A stretch of 64,000 bases of DNA from assembly GCF_011617705.1 (NCBI RefSeq), contig NZ_CP050154.1, positions 4,030,001 to 4,094,000 on the forward strand. Direction: 5' to 3'. Under the pieces are notes generated by a model. The model worked only from the letters and a program-made list of their open reading frames with translations. It had not been told where the DNA came from and did not search any database. Source of the DNA: Brevibacterium limosum. GTDB lineage: Bacteria > Actinomycetota > Actinomycetes > Actinomycetales > Brevibacteriaceae. Of this stretch, positions 54,206 through 62,381 are shown piece after piece (within the stretch, counting starts at the first letter, position 1; every line of letters starts with the position of its first letter). Made by a program: the position numbers and the translations under genes.

Positions 54206-55324
54206 TCAGGAGTCGAAGTCGACGAGGACTTCGTCGCTGACGGGGAACGTCTGGCAGGTGAGGACGAAGTTCGCCTCGACCTCGGCGTCTTCGAGTGCGT
54301 AGTTGCGGACCATGTTGACCTCGCCGCCGCAGATCTTCGCACGGCAGGTTCCGCACACGCCGCCCTTGCAGGCGAACGGCAGATCGGACCGGGATTCCTG
54401 CGCGGAATCGAGGATGGTCTTGCCCTGCGACATCGCCGAGGTGGAGCGTTTGCCGTCGAGGACGACCGTGACATCGCTCGTCGCACCTTCGACCACCTTG
54501 TCCGCGTGGACGACCTCCGGCGGCGGTTCGTCGACATAGAAGAGCTCGAAGTGGATCTTCTCCTTCGGCACGTCGAATTCGGCGAGCACCTTGCGCGCAT
54601 CTTCGAGCATGCCGAAGGGTCCGCACAGCCACACATGGTCCATGCTGCCGATCGGGACGATGGCGGTCAGCAGATCCCTCAGCTTCTCCTCGTCGAGGCG
54701 GCCGGAGAAGAGCTCGACATCGCGGGGTTCGCGGGAGAGCACGTGGACGAGGTCGAGCTGCTGGTTGCGGGCGTCCTTGAGATCGGCGAGCTCCTCGGCG
54801 AACATCACGGTGTTCGTGTGCCGATTGCCGTAGAGCAGAGTCACCGAGGCTTCGGGGTTGGACAGCACGGTCGAGGCGATGGAGAGCATCGGGGTGATTC
54901 CCGAACCTGCGGCGATGCACAGGTGCCTGCCGCCGGCAGAGGCGTCGGCGCGGAAGCTGCCCGAGGGCGGCTGCACCTCGATGGTGTCGCCGGCTCGGAC
55001 CTCGTTGACCAGCCACAGGGAGAAGAGTCCCTCGGGGACTTCGCGCACGCCGATGCGCGGAGCGGTTCCGGCCGGGGCGCAGATCGAGTAGCTGCGACGG
55101 TGCTCGGCACCGTCGATGACGCGACGCAGGGTCAGGGACTGTCCTGCCGCGAAGTCGAAGAGCTCGGAGTACTCGCCCGGCACGTCGAAGGTCACGGCGG
55201 CCGAATCCTCGGTGAGGTGGTCGACGGAGCTCACGGTCAGCGGGTAGAAGGCCGACCGGGAGAGTCCGTCGGCGGGTTCGGTGGCGGGCGCCGCCTCGGC
55301 GGTCTGATCGATCGTGTCGGTCAT
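54206..55324 (-). CDS. paaE: Phenylacetyl-CoA 1,2-epoxidase reductase subunit (PaaE)
   Basis: A 372-aa reductase: FAD domain (HRRSYSICAPAGTAP), NAD(P) domain (LCIAAGSGITPMLSIAS, LCGPFGMLEDAR) and a C-terminal [2Fe-2S] ferredoxin (CKGGVCGTCRAKI then LTCQTFP). It delivers NADPH electrons to the PaaABC oxygenase. The first 20 residues are Thr/Ala/Glu-rich (TAEAAPATEPADG), an addition relative to E. coli PaaE. ATG 55324 overlaps the paaD TGA by one base (TGATG). Confidence 0.93.
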   Translation of the reverse strand: MTDTIDQTAEAAPATEPADGLSRSAFYPLTVSSVDHLTEDSAAVTFDVPGEYSELFDFAAGQSLTLRRVIDGAEHRRSYSICAPAGTAPRIGVREVPEGLFSLWLVNEVRAGDTIEVQPPSGSFRADASAGGRHLCIAAGSGITPMLSIASTVLSNPEASVTLLYGNRHTNTVMFAEELADLKDARNQQLDLVHVLSREPRDVELFSGRLDEEKLRDLLTAIVPIGSMDHVWLCGPFGMLEDARKVLAEFDVPKEKIHFELFYVDEPPPEVVHADKVVEGATSDVTVVLDGKRSTSAMSQGKTILDSAQESRSDLPFACKGGVCGTCRAKICGGEVNMVRNYALEDAEVEANFVLTCQTFPVSDEVLVDFDS

Positions 55325-55884
55325 CAGATCTCCTTCACATGGTCGAACGGTTCGAGGCAGTCGTTGCACTGGTACATCGCCTTGCATGCGGTCGCGCCGA
55401 ATTCGGAGGACAGCCTGACATCGTCCGATCCGCACAGCACACAGGTCACTGCCCGGCGGGTGGGCATGAGCGTCAGCGCGACCGGGCCCTGCCGGGCCGG
55501 TGCGGCTCCGGGTGGGGAGATTCCGGCGTCCTTGAGCGCCTTCTTCCCGCGCTCGGTGATCCAGTCGCTCGTCCAGGCAGGTGTCAGGGACACACGCACC
55601 TCGGCGTCGGGGAATCCGGCGTCGAGGAGTTCGCGCTGCAGGTCATCGCGCATCGTCGCCATCGCCGGACATCCCGAATAGGTGGGGGTGATGGTGGTGA
55701 CGACGTGGTCGTTCTCGATCGTGACGTCGCGCAGGACGCCGAGGTCGAGCAGAGTGAGCATCGGCATCTCGGGGTCGGTCACACGTTCGGCGGCGGCCCA
55801 GGCACGGTCGATCGCCTCGGCGTCGTCGGCCGGGGTGTGAGCTGCGCGGACGGCGGTCGGGTGCGTCTGAAGCATGGCGGTCAC
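55324..55884 (-). CDS. paaD: 1,2-phenylacetyl-CoA epoxidase subunit PaaD
   Basis: A 186-aa protein with a DUF59/MIP18 domain (VTDPEMPMLTLLDLGVLRDV, TPTYSGCPAMATMRDDLQ) and a C-terminal zinc ribbon (TCVLCGSDDVRLSSEF, YQCNDCLEPFDHVKEI) typical of PaaD, which is needed for maturation of the epoxidase iron centre. GTG 55884 is preferred: it overlaps paaC's TGA (GTGA) with GGAGGGG upstream; ATG 55875 (MLQTHPTAV) is the alternative. Confidence 0.9.
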   Translation of the reverse strand: MTAMLQTHPTAVRAAHTPADDAEAIDRAWAAAERVTDPEMPMLTLLDLGVLRDVTIENDHVVTTITPTYSGCPAMATMRDDLQRELLDAGFPDAEVRVSLTPAWTSDWITERGKKALKDAGISPPGAAPARQGPVALTLMPTRRAVTCVLCGSDDVRLSSEFGATACKAMYQCNDCLEPFDHVKEI

Positions 55885-56861
55885 CACTGCCCCTCCGGGT
55901 GCTCCCGGGCGACGACCTGCATATCGGCGAGCAGCTTCGACAGGGCTTCCGTGTGGAGTCCGTCGCGACCCTTGCCGCCGTGGACGCCGACCCCGGCCAG
56001 ACCGCCGCACTCGGGCCGGTCGATGCCGGCCGCGGCGAACACCTGATCGATGATCACGGAAGCTTCGTCGGCCACCTCGGCGGGGTCGACGCCGATGCCG
56101 GCTGCGGCCACGGCGGCTTCGACCGGGTGGGTCTCGAAGAGTTCGGTCCACAGCGGCCACAGGCCGTCGAGCGCGCTCATCAGGCGGGACTTCGATTCCT
56201 CGGTGCCGCGGGCCAGGGTGAGCACCCAGCGTCCGGCGAAGTCGCGGTGGTAGGACATCTCCTTCACACCCTTGGCCGCGATGGCCGCGAGCACGGTGTC
56301 GCGGCTGCCGGTGAGGCGTTCGAAGATCGCCAGGCGCCAGGTGGAGTAGATGAGGATCTTCGCGACCGCCTCGGCGAAGTCGCCGTTGGGGACCTCGGCC
56401 AGGCGGACGTTGCGGAAGGCGAGGTCGTTGCGGAAGTACGCGAGCCGGTCTTCATCGGGCACCGGGGAGCCTGCGGGCAGTTCGGGCACGAGCTCCGGGT
56501 CGGCGGCTGCGGCGCGGGCGAGCAGGAGACGCGCCTGGCCGAGGAGGTCGAGGGCGATGTTCGCCAGCGCGATGTCCTCTTCGAGGTCAGGGGCCATCGA
56601 GCACCACTCAGAGATCCGCTGGCTGAAGACGAGCGCGTCATCGCCGAGCATCAGGCAGTACGCGCCGAGGTCCTTGGGGTCGACGCCGTCGGGCACGGTC
56701 GTGTCGACACCGGCCAGGGGGTCTTCGAAGTCGGTGCCGAAGGCCCAGTTCGCGTCGTTGACGAGCAGTCCGGAGTACGCGTTGTCGTGCGTATCGTGGT
56801 CGACGTTCGTGCCGGCTTCGTCGTGTTCGACGTGGATGGTGGGTTCGTTGTTCGCAGTCAT
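55881..56861 (-). CDS. paaC: 1,2-phenylacetyl-CoA epoxidase subunit PaaC
   Basis: A 326-aa ferritin-like helical protein, the non-catalytic structural partner of PaaA. Features are YCLMLGDDALVFSQRISEWCSMAPDLEEDIALANIALDLLGQARLL, RNDLAFRNVRLAEVPNGDFA and KEMSYHRDFAGRWVLTLARG in order. It is about 75 residues longer than E. coli PaaC, mainly through an acidic His-rich N-terminus. ATG 56861 lies 13 bp after the paaB stop with AAGGGG upstream; ATG 56891 inside paaB is less likely. Confidence 0.92.
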   Translation of the reverse strand: MTANNEPTIHVEHDEAGTNVDHDTHDNAYSGLLVNDANWAFGTDFEDPLAGVDTTVPDGVDPKDLGAYCLMLGDDALVFSQRISEWCSMAPDLEEDIALANIALDLLGQARLLLARAAAADPELVPELPAGSPVPDEDRLAYFRNDLAFRNVRLAEVPNGDFAEAVAKILIYSTWRLAIFERLTGSRDTVLAAIAAKGVKEMSYHRDFAGRWVLTLARGTEESKSRLMSALDGLWPLWTELFETHPVEAAVAAAGIGVDPAEVADEASVIIDQVFAAAGIDRPECGGLAGVGVHGGKGRDGLHTEALSKLLADMQVVAREHPEGQW

Positions 56862-56874
56862 TTCTCGCCCCTTC

Positions 56875-57219
56875 TCACATATGGGGGACATCGTCGGGGA
56901 TGTCGTAGAAGGTGGGGTGGCGGTAGACCTTGTCGCCGCTGGGGGCGAACATCGGGTCTTTCTCGTCCGGGCTCGAGGCCGTGATGTCGGCTGCGCGGAC
57001 GACCCAGATGCTCACGCCTTCGTTGCGTCGGGTGTAGACGTCGCGGGCGTGGTGCAGGGCCATCTGATCATCGGCGGCGTGCAGGGATCCGACGTGGACG
57101 TGGTTGAGTCCGCGCTTGCCGCGGACGAAGACCTCGTAGAGCGGCCATTCGCCGCGGGGTGCCTTCCCCGAGGCGGTGTTGTCATTCGCCGAGGCTGGGC
57201 CCGGGTTGGTCTCGGTCAT
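56875..57219 (-). CDS. paaB: 1,2-phenylacetyl-CoA epoxidase subunit PaaB
   Basis: A 114-aa protein with the compact PaaB sequence [40 protein letters not shown] and [20 protein letters not shown]. It has about 20 extra low-complexity residues at the N-terminus ([19 protein letters not shown]) compared with E. coli. It bridges PaaAC dimers. ATG 57219 overlaps the paaA stop by 4 bp; the longer frame to 57468 is a shadow of paaA. Confidence 0.93.
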   Translation of the reverse strand: MTETNPGPASANDNTASGKAPRGEWPLYEVFVRGKRGLNHVHVGSLHAADDQMALHHARDVYTRRNEGVSIWVVRAADITASSPDEKDPMFAPSGDKVYRHPTFYDIPDDVPHM

Positions 57220-58241
57220 TTCGCTGTCTCCTCGGGTGTGGTGGTGTCGACTCCGGCTGCGGGGGACGACGTTTCGGGGGCGGCCGCCTCGGCGGCTTGG
57301 TTCTCGGCGAAGGCGAGCGCGGCTTCGCGCACCCAGGCCCCTTCGTCCCAGGCGCGCCTGCGGTGGTTGAGGCGCTGTTCGTTGCAGGGGCCGTTGCCCT
57401 TGACGACGTCCCAGAATTCGTCCCAGTTCGGGGTGGAGAAGTCGAAGTGTCCGCGCTCTTCGTTCCACTTGAGGTTCTCATCGGGGAACGTCACGCCGAG
57501 GGCCTCGGCCTGCGGGACGGACATGTCGACGAACTTCTGGCGCAGCTCGTCGTTGGTGTGGGTCTTGATGCCCCAGGCCATCGACTGCTCGGTGTTCGGC
57601 GAGTTGTCGTCGGGCGGTCCGAACATCATCAGCGCCGGCCACCAGAAGCGGTTGACCGATTCCTGGACCATCTCACGCTGGGCCTCGGTGCCGCGCATCA
57701 TCGTCATCAGCAGTTCGTAGCCCTGGCGCTGGTGGAAGGACTCTTCCTTGCAGATGCGGATCATCGCGCGGCCGTAGGGGCCGAAGGAGGTCCGGCACAG
57801 CGGCACCTGGTTGCAGATGGCCGCCCCGTCGACGAGCCAGCCGATCGTACCGACATCCGTGTAGGACAGGGTCGGGTAGTTGAAGATCGAGGAGTACTTC
57901 TGCTTGCCGGCGACGAGCTTCTCGGTGAGCTCGTTGCGCGTGGCCCCGAGGGTCTCGGCGGCCGAGTAGAGGTAGAGGCCGTGTCCGGCTTCGTCCTGGA
58001 CCTTGGCCAGCAGGATCGCCTTGCGCCGCAGAGAAGGCGCGCGCGAGATCCAGTTGCCTTCTGGCTGCATGCCGATGATCTCCGAGTGCGCGTGCTGCGC
58101 GACCTGGCGGATGAGCGTCTTGCGGTAGGCCTCGGGCATCCAGTCCCGGGGTTCGATCCGATCCTTGGCCTCGATCGTGGCGTCGAACTGCTCCTGCAGC
58201 TGCGCCTCGTCGTGGCGGTTGTCGTTCATTTGAGTTGTCAT
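57216..58241 (-). CDS. paaA: 1,2-phenylacetyl-CoA epoxidase catalytic subunit PaaA
   Basis: A 341-aa di-iron oxygenase subunit. Two ExxH motifs supply the metal site: E84-x2-H87 in [13 protein letters not shown] and [14 protein letters not shown] about 80 residues later. [23 protein letters not shown] and [20 protein letters not shown] are strongly conserved in PaaA. The last 35 residues are an Ala/Glu/Thr-rich tail. It epoxidises the ring of phenylacetyl-CoA. Start 58241 has GGAG 5 nt upstream; the open frame to 58562 is upstream non-coding DNA. First gene of the leftward operon. Confidence 0.95.
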   Translation of the reverse strand: MTTQMNDNRHDEAQLQEQFDATIEAKDRIEPRDWMPEAYRKTLIRQVAQHAHSEIIGMQPEGNWISRAPSLRRKAILLAKVQDEAGHGLYLYSAAETLGATRNELTEKLVAGKQKYSSIFNYPTLSYTDVGTIGWLVDGAAICNQVPLCRTSFGPYGRAMIRICKEESFHQRQGYELLMTMMRGTEAQREMVQESVNRFWWPALMMFGPPDDNSPNTEQSMAWGIKTHTNDELRQKFVDMSVPQAEALGVTFPDENLKWNEERGHFDFSTPNWDEFWDVVKGNGPCNEQRLNHRRRAWDEGAWVREAALAFAENQAAEAAAPETSSPAAGVDTTTPEETAK

Positions 58242-58351
58242 GACCACTCCACCCTTGGATGTGCCCTTGTCAGGACCTGCCTCGGTCAGCGGCTGCCGAC
58301 CTCGAATCGGTCCGACCATCGTAAGACCTTCGGCCCGGGGCATCCATTTAC

Positions 58352-58363
58352 TGACCATTTGTT
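58352..58363. promoter_or_regulatory. Degenerate TetR-type operator near paaA
   Basis: TTTACTGACCATTTGTTCTG contains the half-site TGACCA and a weak second half TGTTC. It is similar to the stronger site at 58604 and lies 110 bp before the paaA start. Confidence 0.4.
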
Positions 58364-58454
58364 CTGTATTGTTGCCACAAGTGTCGCACACCCCGCGCCC
58401 GGGTGCAATGCCGCCCACGACGGAGTCGTCCCGCCGCGCCGCCGTGCCGTTCAG

Positions 58455-58520
58455 CGGATTGTTGGGTCGATCCACGGCGTCCTCAGCGACGAAACCACCG
58501 TGGATCGACCCAACAATCCG
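58455..58520. repeat. 23-bp perfect inverted repeat, 20-nt loop
   Basis: Arms 58455-58477 and 58498-58520 are perfectly complementary; each contains TTGTTGGGTCGATCCACGG or its complement. It sits midway between paaA and paaI and unlike operators is long enough to form a stable hairpin. It could insulate the divergent promoters or belong to a dispersed repeat. Confidence 0.75.
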
Positions 58521-58603
58521 ATTTCTGCCGCCGAGCAGCACTCTGGCACGACCGATTGACACCGCAGAACTTGACAGCGTCGGCGATCGGAACGATATTT
58601 ATT

Positions 58604-58615
58604 GACCAGATGGTC
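58604..58615. promoter_or_regulatory. TetR-type operator in front of paaI
   Basis: GACCA-GA-TGGTC is a 5-2-5 dyad inside TTTATTGACCAGATGGTCG. It resembles TetR-family sites and lies 124 bp before the paaI start. The TetR gene at 60922 is the obvious candidate regulator. Confidence 0.6.
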
Positions 58616-58738
58616 GTTTATTCTCCGACGGGCTGACCGTCCGGGATCCCGGGGAACTCTCACCGTCGTCCACACGCAGCGGCGCAGGCACTCCTCGTGC
58701 ACCGGCGCCCGAACCCGCGACTCGAGGAGGAGCCGACT

Positions 58739-59335
58739 ATGGGCCAGCCCGCCCACGATACGACGACCGCGGAGTCGGAGACCCCAAGCGACCCCTCCCC
58801 CACCGAGGCGGCTCCCGAATCTCGCACCGAGGCGGCCACTCCGCCCCCCGCAGATTCCCTCACAGAGGCGGGCCCAGAGACCGAGGCGGCCCACGAAACC
58901 AGTGCGTCCCCCGCAGATTCCACCACCGAGGCCGCGCCCGAGTTCACCGGTGCGGCCGCGATGTTCGCCAATGATCGCGCCTCCCAGCACCTGGGCATCA
59001 CCGTCGATGACCACGGACCCGGCTGGGCGCAGTGCTCGATGACGGTCACCGAGATCATGACCAACGGCCACGACATCACCCACGGCGGCTACGTCTTCCT
59101 CTTCGCCGACACCACTTTCGCGATGGCCTGCAACTATCCCGGCTCGATCACCGTCGCCTCGGGAGGGGACATCGACTTCCTCAAACCCACCTACCTCGGT
59201 GACGAGCTCGTCGCCCGCGGCCACGAAGTCGTCAAGCAGGGCCGCTCGGGCATCTACGACGTCACGGTCACCCGCGGCGACGACATCATCGCCACCTACC
59301 GCGGCCGCTCCCGCACGCTGCCCGCCCGCAAGTAG
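58739..59335 (+). CDS. paaI: Hydroxyphenylacetyl-CoA thioesterase PaaI with low-complexity N-terminus
   Basis: A 198-aa hotdog-fold thioesterase. The catalytic domain starts near residue 69 (GAAAMFANDRASQHLGITVD) and holds the family signature NGHDITHGGYVFLFADTTFA followed by YPGSITVASGGDIDFLKPT. Residues 1-68 are a Thr/Glu/Ala/Pro-rich extension with repeated TEAA units; E. coli PaaI is about 140 residues without it. PaaI rescues CoA from dead-end phenylacetate thioesters. GAGGAGGAG lies 6 nt upstream of ATG 58739. Confidence 0.9.
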   Translation: MGQPAHDTTTAESETPSDPSPTEAAPESRTEAATPPPADSLTEAGPETEAAHETSASPADSTTEAAPEFTGAAAMFANDRASQHLGITVDDHGPGWAQCSMTVTEIMTNGHDITHGGYVFLFADTTFAMACNYPGSITVASGGDIDFLKPTYLGDELVARGHEVVKQGRSGIYDVTVTRGDDIIATYRGRSRTLPARK

Positions 59336-59494
59336 ACCCGGCCGACTGCACGACCTCCCGGCCCGCGTCCGGCTCCCAGCCGCGCCGGACCACCCCCACC
59401 GCACCACCCGTCGACGACCGGACACCGAAGCACGGTGGACCACCTCGGCGGTCTTTGGATCTGGCACACAGAAGCTATTCGCAAGGAGACGATG

Positions 59495-60790
59495 ATGACT
59501 GAGACCGACCTCGACGCCGGCGAACGGATGAGCCTGGACGAGCTGCGCGCCGACCAGCTGAAGAACCTCAAGACCTCGGTGACCTCGGTGTACGAACGGG
59601 TGCCGTTCTACCGGAAGGCCTTCGACGACCTCGGCGTCACTCCCGCAGACATCACGAGCCTCGAGGACATCGCGAAGCTGCCGTTCACGACCAAGCAGGA
59701 CCTGCGCGACAACTACCCGTTCGGGCTCTTCGCCGTCCCGCAGGACCAGGTCGCCCGCATCCACGCCTCCTCGGGCACCACCGGCCTGCCGACGGTCGTC
59801 GGATACACGATGGGCGATCTCGATCGGTGGGGCAGCCTCATCGCCCGGTCCATCCTCGGTGCCGGCGGCAAGCGCGGACAGATGATGCACAACGCCTACG
59901 GATACGGCCTGTTCACCGGCGGACTCGGCGTCCACGGGGCGGAGCGTCACGGGTTCACCGTCGTCCCGATCTCCGGCGGTCAGACCCCGCGCCAGGTGCA
60001 GCTCATCCAGGACTTCAAGCCGGACATCATCACGGCCACCCCAACCTACCTGCTCACGATCCTCGACGAATTCCACAAGCAGGGCATCGACCCGACCTCG
60101 ACGAGCCTGAAGACAGCGATCTGCGGCGCGGAGCCGTGGACGGACGAGATGCGCAAGGAGATCGAGAACTCCTTCAACATCAACGCCGTCGACATCTACG
60201 GCCTCTCCGAGGTCATGGGCCCCGGCGTGGCCTGCGAATCCGCAGTCACGAAGGACGGCCCGACGATCTGGGAGGACCACTTCTACCCGGAGATCGTCGA
60301 TCCCTTCACCGGCGAGGCGCTGCCCGACGGCCAGGAGGGCGAACTCGTCTTCACCTCGCTGACGAAGGAAGCGCTGCCGATCATCCGCTACCGCACGCAC
60401 GATCTGGCGACGCTGCTGCCGGGCACCGCACGTCCGAACTTCCGCCGCATCTCGCGCATCACCGGCCGCTCCGATGACCTCATGATCATCCGCGGCGTCA
60501 ACGTCTACCCCGCGAACGTCGAGACCGTGCTCTTCGAGTTCGCGCCCCTGAGCCCGCACTTCCAGCTCGTCCTCACCCGCCCGGGTCGGATGGATGAGAT
60601 GACCGTCGAGGTCGAGGCCCGAGAAGGCGTCGGCGCCGTTGAGATCGATGGTCTCGACAAGCTCGTGGCCGCCCGGATCAAGGAGCGCCTCGGCGTCTCC
60701 TGCACCATCGACATCAAGCTGCCCGGTGACCTGCCGCGCTCGGTCGGCAAGATGAAGCGCATCATCGACCGCCGCGAAGGCGTGCGCTGA
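59495..60790 (+). CDS. paaK: Phenylacetate-CoA ligase PaaK
   Basis: A 431-aa adenylate-forming ligase of the PaaK type. Signatures are YERVPFYRKAFDDLGVTP, P-loop HASSGTTGLPTVVGYT (about 90-105), AYGYGLFTGGLGVHGAERHG, YGLSEVMGPGVACE, and RGVNVYPANVETVLFEF in the C-domain. It converts phenylacetate, ATP and CoA to phenylacetyl-CoA and starts the pathway. AAGGAG lies 6 nt upstream of ATG 59495 and 3 nt upstream of ATG 59492, so 59495 is preferred. It lies 159 bp after paaI. Confidence 0.95.
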   Translation: MTETDLDAGERMSLDELRADQLKNLKTSVTSVYERVPFYRKAFDDLGVTPADITSLEDIAKLPFTTKQDLRDNYPFGLFAVPQDQVARIHASSGTTGLPTVVGYTMGDLDRWGSLIARSILGAGGKRGQMMHNAYGYGLFTGGLGVHGAERHGFTVVPISGGQTPRQVQLIQDFKPDIITATPTYLLTILDEFHKQGIDPTSTSLKTAICGAEPWTDEMRKEIENSFNINAVDIYGLSEVMGPGVACESAVTKDGPTIWEDHFYPEIVDPFTGEALPDGQEGELVFTSLTKEALPIIRYRTHDLATLLPGTARPNFRRISRITGRSDDLMIIRGVNVYPANVETVLFEFAPLSPHFQLVLTRPGRMDEMTVEVEAREGVGAVEIDGLDKLVAARIKERLGVSCTIDIKLPGDLPRSVGKMKRIIDRREGVR

Positions 60791-60816
60791 GATGAGGCGC
60801 TGGGCATGCGCTGAGG

Positions 60817-60876
60817 TCAGTCCTGCTGTGAGTGCTGCAGTGAGTCCTGCTGTGAGTGCTGCTCTCAGTGCTGTGA
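60817..60876. repeat. Five tandem 12-bp repeats (minisatellite)
   Basis: Units at 60817, 60829, 60841, 60853 and 60865 fit TSAGTSCTGCNG; the last unit is the most diverged (TCAGTGCTGTGA). The array lies in the 125-bp gap between paaK and the TetR gene and ends 46 bp before the TetR start. Confidence 0.8.
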
Positions 60877-60921
60877 CCTGCGTCGCGGCACTCGCCGAGG
60901 TGGCCGATTAGACTGATGCGC

Positions 60922-61656
60922 ATGCCCGAATCGTCCTCACCCGCGTCGACATCTCCCGGATCGACGTCGCCGACGTCTGCATCGAACGCTTCGGCCGCGG
61001 CAGATCCGTCGACCACCCCCGCCGAGGCGACCGCCCCCACGCCTGCCGGCTCCGCCGAGGCGACCGCCAAACGTTCGCGCCGCGGCCGTCCCGGCTACGA
61101 CCGGGAGACGCTGATCAACAAGGCCACGGAGGTCTTCGTCTCCCGCGGCTACGACGGCACCTCCATGGACACGGTCGCCCGTGAGCTCGGCATCACGAAG
61201 TCAGCGATCTACCACCATGTGAAGTCGAAGGAAGAGCTGCTGCATCTGGCGATCAGCCGCGGGATCCGCGCGCTCGACTCGGCAGTCGAGACCGAGAGCC
61301 TGCGTGAGAACCTCACCGCGCTCGAGCGCCTGCAGCTGGCCGTGCGCGCCAGCGTGGTCATCCTCATCGAGTACCACCATTCGGTGACCCTGCTGCTGCG
61401 CGTGCGCGGCAACTCACCGCTCGAGCGCGACGCACTTGAGGCCCGCCGCAACATCGATGCGAAGGTCCGTGCGCTTGTCGAAAGCGCCATCGCCGAGGGC
61501 GGTCTGCGCTCGGACTTCACCCCGGGTCTCATCACACGTCTGCTCTTCGGCATGGTCAACTCGATCACCGAGTGGTATCGACCCGGCTATCCCGTCGACC
61601 CCGACACCATCGCCGAGGCGGTCACGACGATGGCCTTCCAGGGCCTGGAGAGCTGA
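60922..61656 (+). CDS. TetR-family regulator, likely PaaR
   Basis: A 244-aa regulator. Residues 1-52 are a Ser/Thr/Ala/Pro-rich extension, then the TetR DNA-binding domain (ETLINKATEVFVSRGYDGTS, TVARELGITKSAIYHHVKSK) and a C-terminal ligand domain (LRENLTALERLQLAVRASVV to LLFGMVNSITEWYRPGY). Phenylacetyl-CoA is the usual effector of PaaR. ATG 60922 lies 7 nt after TAGACT (60909-60914), fitting a leaderless transcript; ATG 60916 is too close. Gene order and the dyad at 58604 point to paa control. Confidence 0.88.
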   Translation: MPESSSPASTSPGSTSPTSASNASAAADPSTTPAEATAPTPAGSAEATAKRSRRGRPGYDRETLINKATEVFVSRGYDGTSMDTVARELGITKSAIYHHVKSKEELLHLAISRGIRALDSAVETESLRENLTALERLQLAVRASVVILIEYHHSVTLLLRVRGNSPLERDALEARRNIDAKVRALVESAIAEGGLRSDFTPGLITRLLFGMVNSITEWYRPGYPVDPDTIAEAVTTMAFQGLES

Positions 61657-61672
61657 TCACCTTCCCGGCCTC

Positions 61673-62314
61673 TCAGCCGAGGTCGAAGCCGAGCGCCGAC
61701 ATCCCGGCGGCGACGACCCACTCCACCGTCCCGTCCATCTCGGCCAGCAGCTCCTCGCGCGGCGGCTCGTAACCGCTGATCACCCAATCGACGACGAGTT
61801 GGATTCCCGCTCCGACGAGCACATCGCCGAGGATGCGCCGCTTTTCGTCCGTGGCCCTCAACCCGGGGACCGACGCGGCCAGACGGTCGACCAGTTCGCC
61901 GCCGATCGACCTCCCATGTCGGCGATAGAGCTCGTCGACCCGCGCGCTGACCCCGAGCACTTCGAAGAGATGCACGCGTGCCCTCACCGGATCGGCCTGA
62001 GCCCAGTGGAGGAAGGCGGCGATGAAGCCGCGCAGCACCTCGGGGGCGCTGTCCCCGCCGCCGGCGAGCACAGTCGCGCGCAGATCGGCGACGACCTGCT
62101 CGTAGACCGCGCAGAGGAGGTCTTCGAGGGTGGAGAACGATTCGTAGAAATAGCGCTTGTTGAGGCCCGCGGACTCACAGACCGCCCCGACTGTCGTCGC
62201 CCGATACCCCTGGGTGCCGAAAAGGGAGAGGCCGGCCGCGATGATCTGCTCGCGACGAGCGCTGGTGCGCTCTGCGGCGCTGCTGCCGGCGTACTGGCGT
62301 CCCTCATCACTCAC
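61673..62314 (-). CDS. TetR-family transcriptional regulator
   Basis: A 213-aa protein with N-terminal helix-turn-helix (RREQIIAAGLSLFGTQGYRA, TTVGAVCESAGLNKRYFYES) and a helical ligand domain. The GTG start (about 62314) has CAAGAT 5-6 nt upstream and may be leaderless; the frame up to 62593 runs antisense into glpD. It is divergent from glpD and a perfect 8-4-8 dyad lies between them, so glpD and its neighbour are probable targets. Its stop lies 17 bp from that of the convergent paaR-like gene. Confidence 0.9.
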   Translation of the reverse strand: MSDEGRQYAGSSAAERTSARREQIIAAGLSLFGTQGYRATTVGAVCESAGLNKRYFYESFSTLEDLLCAVYEQVVADLRATVLAGGGDSAPEVLRGFIAAFLHWAQADPVRARVHLFEVLGVSARVDELYRRHGRSIGGELVDRLAASVPGLRATDEKRRILGDVLVGAGIQLVVDWVISGYEPPREELLAEMDGTVEWVVAAGMSALGFDLG

Positions 62315-62350
62315 ACTGTGATCTTGACAACATCGGCGAACGATTGCAAA

Positions 62351-62370
62351 CTGGTACGCACTCGTACCAG
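62351..62370. promoter_or_regulatory. TetR operator between TetR gene and glpD
   Basis: CTGGTACG-CACT-CGTACCAG is a perfect 8-4-8 inverted repeat, 11 bp before the glpD ATG. A TTGACA (about 62324-62329) lies upstream, so the repeat covers the start-proximal part of the glpD promoter and would block transcription. Confidence 0.75.
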
Positions 62371-62381
62371 AAAGGACGCCG

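Larger units (their letters stand above)
58242..58738. other. 497-bp divergent control region of the paa cluster
   Basis: No gene is supported. It contains one weak and one strong TetR-type site (58352-58363 and 58604-58615), a 23-bp perfect inverted repeat (58455-58520), and the ribosome site GAGGAGGAG for paaI. Promoter boxes could not be assigned with confidence. Confidence 0.7.

Noticed and set aside
60817-60876. CRISPR array
   Set aside because: Units are 12 bp and contiguous with no spacers; no cas genes nearby.
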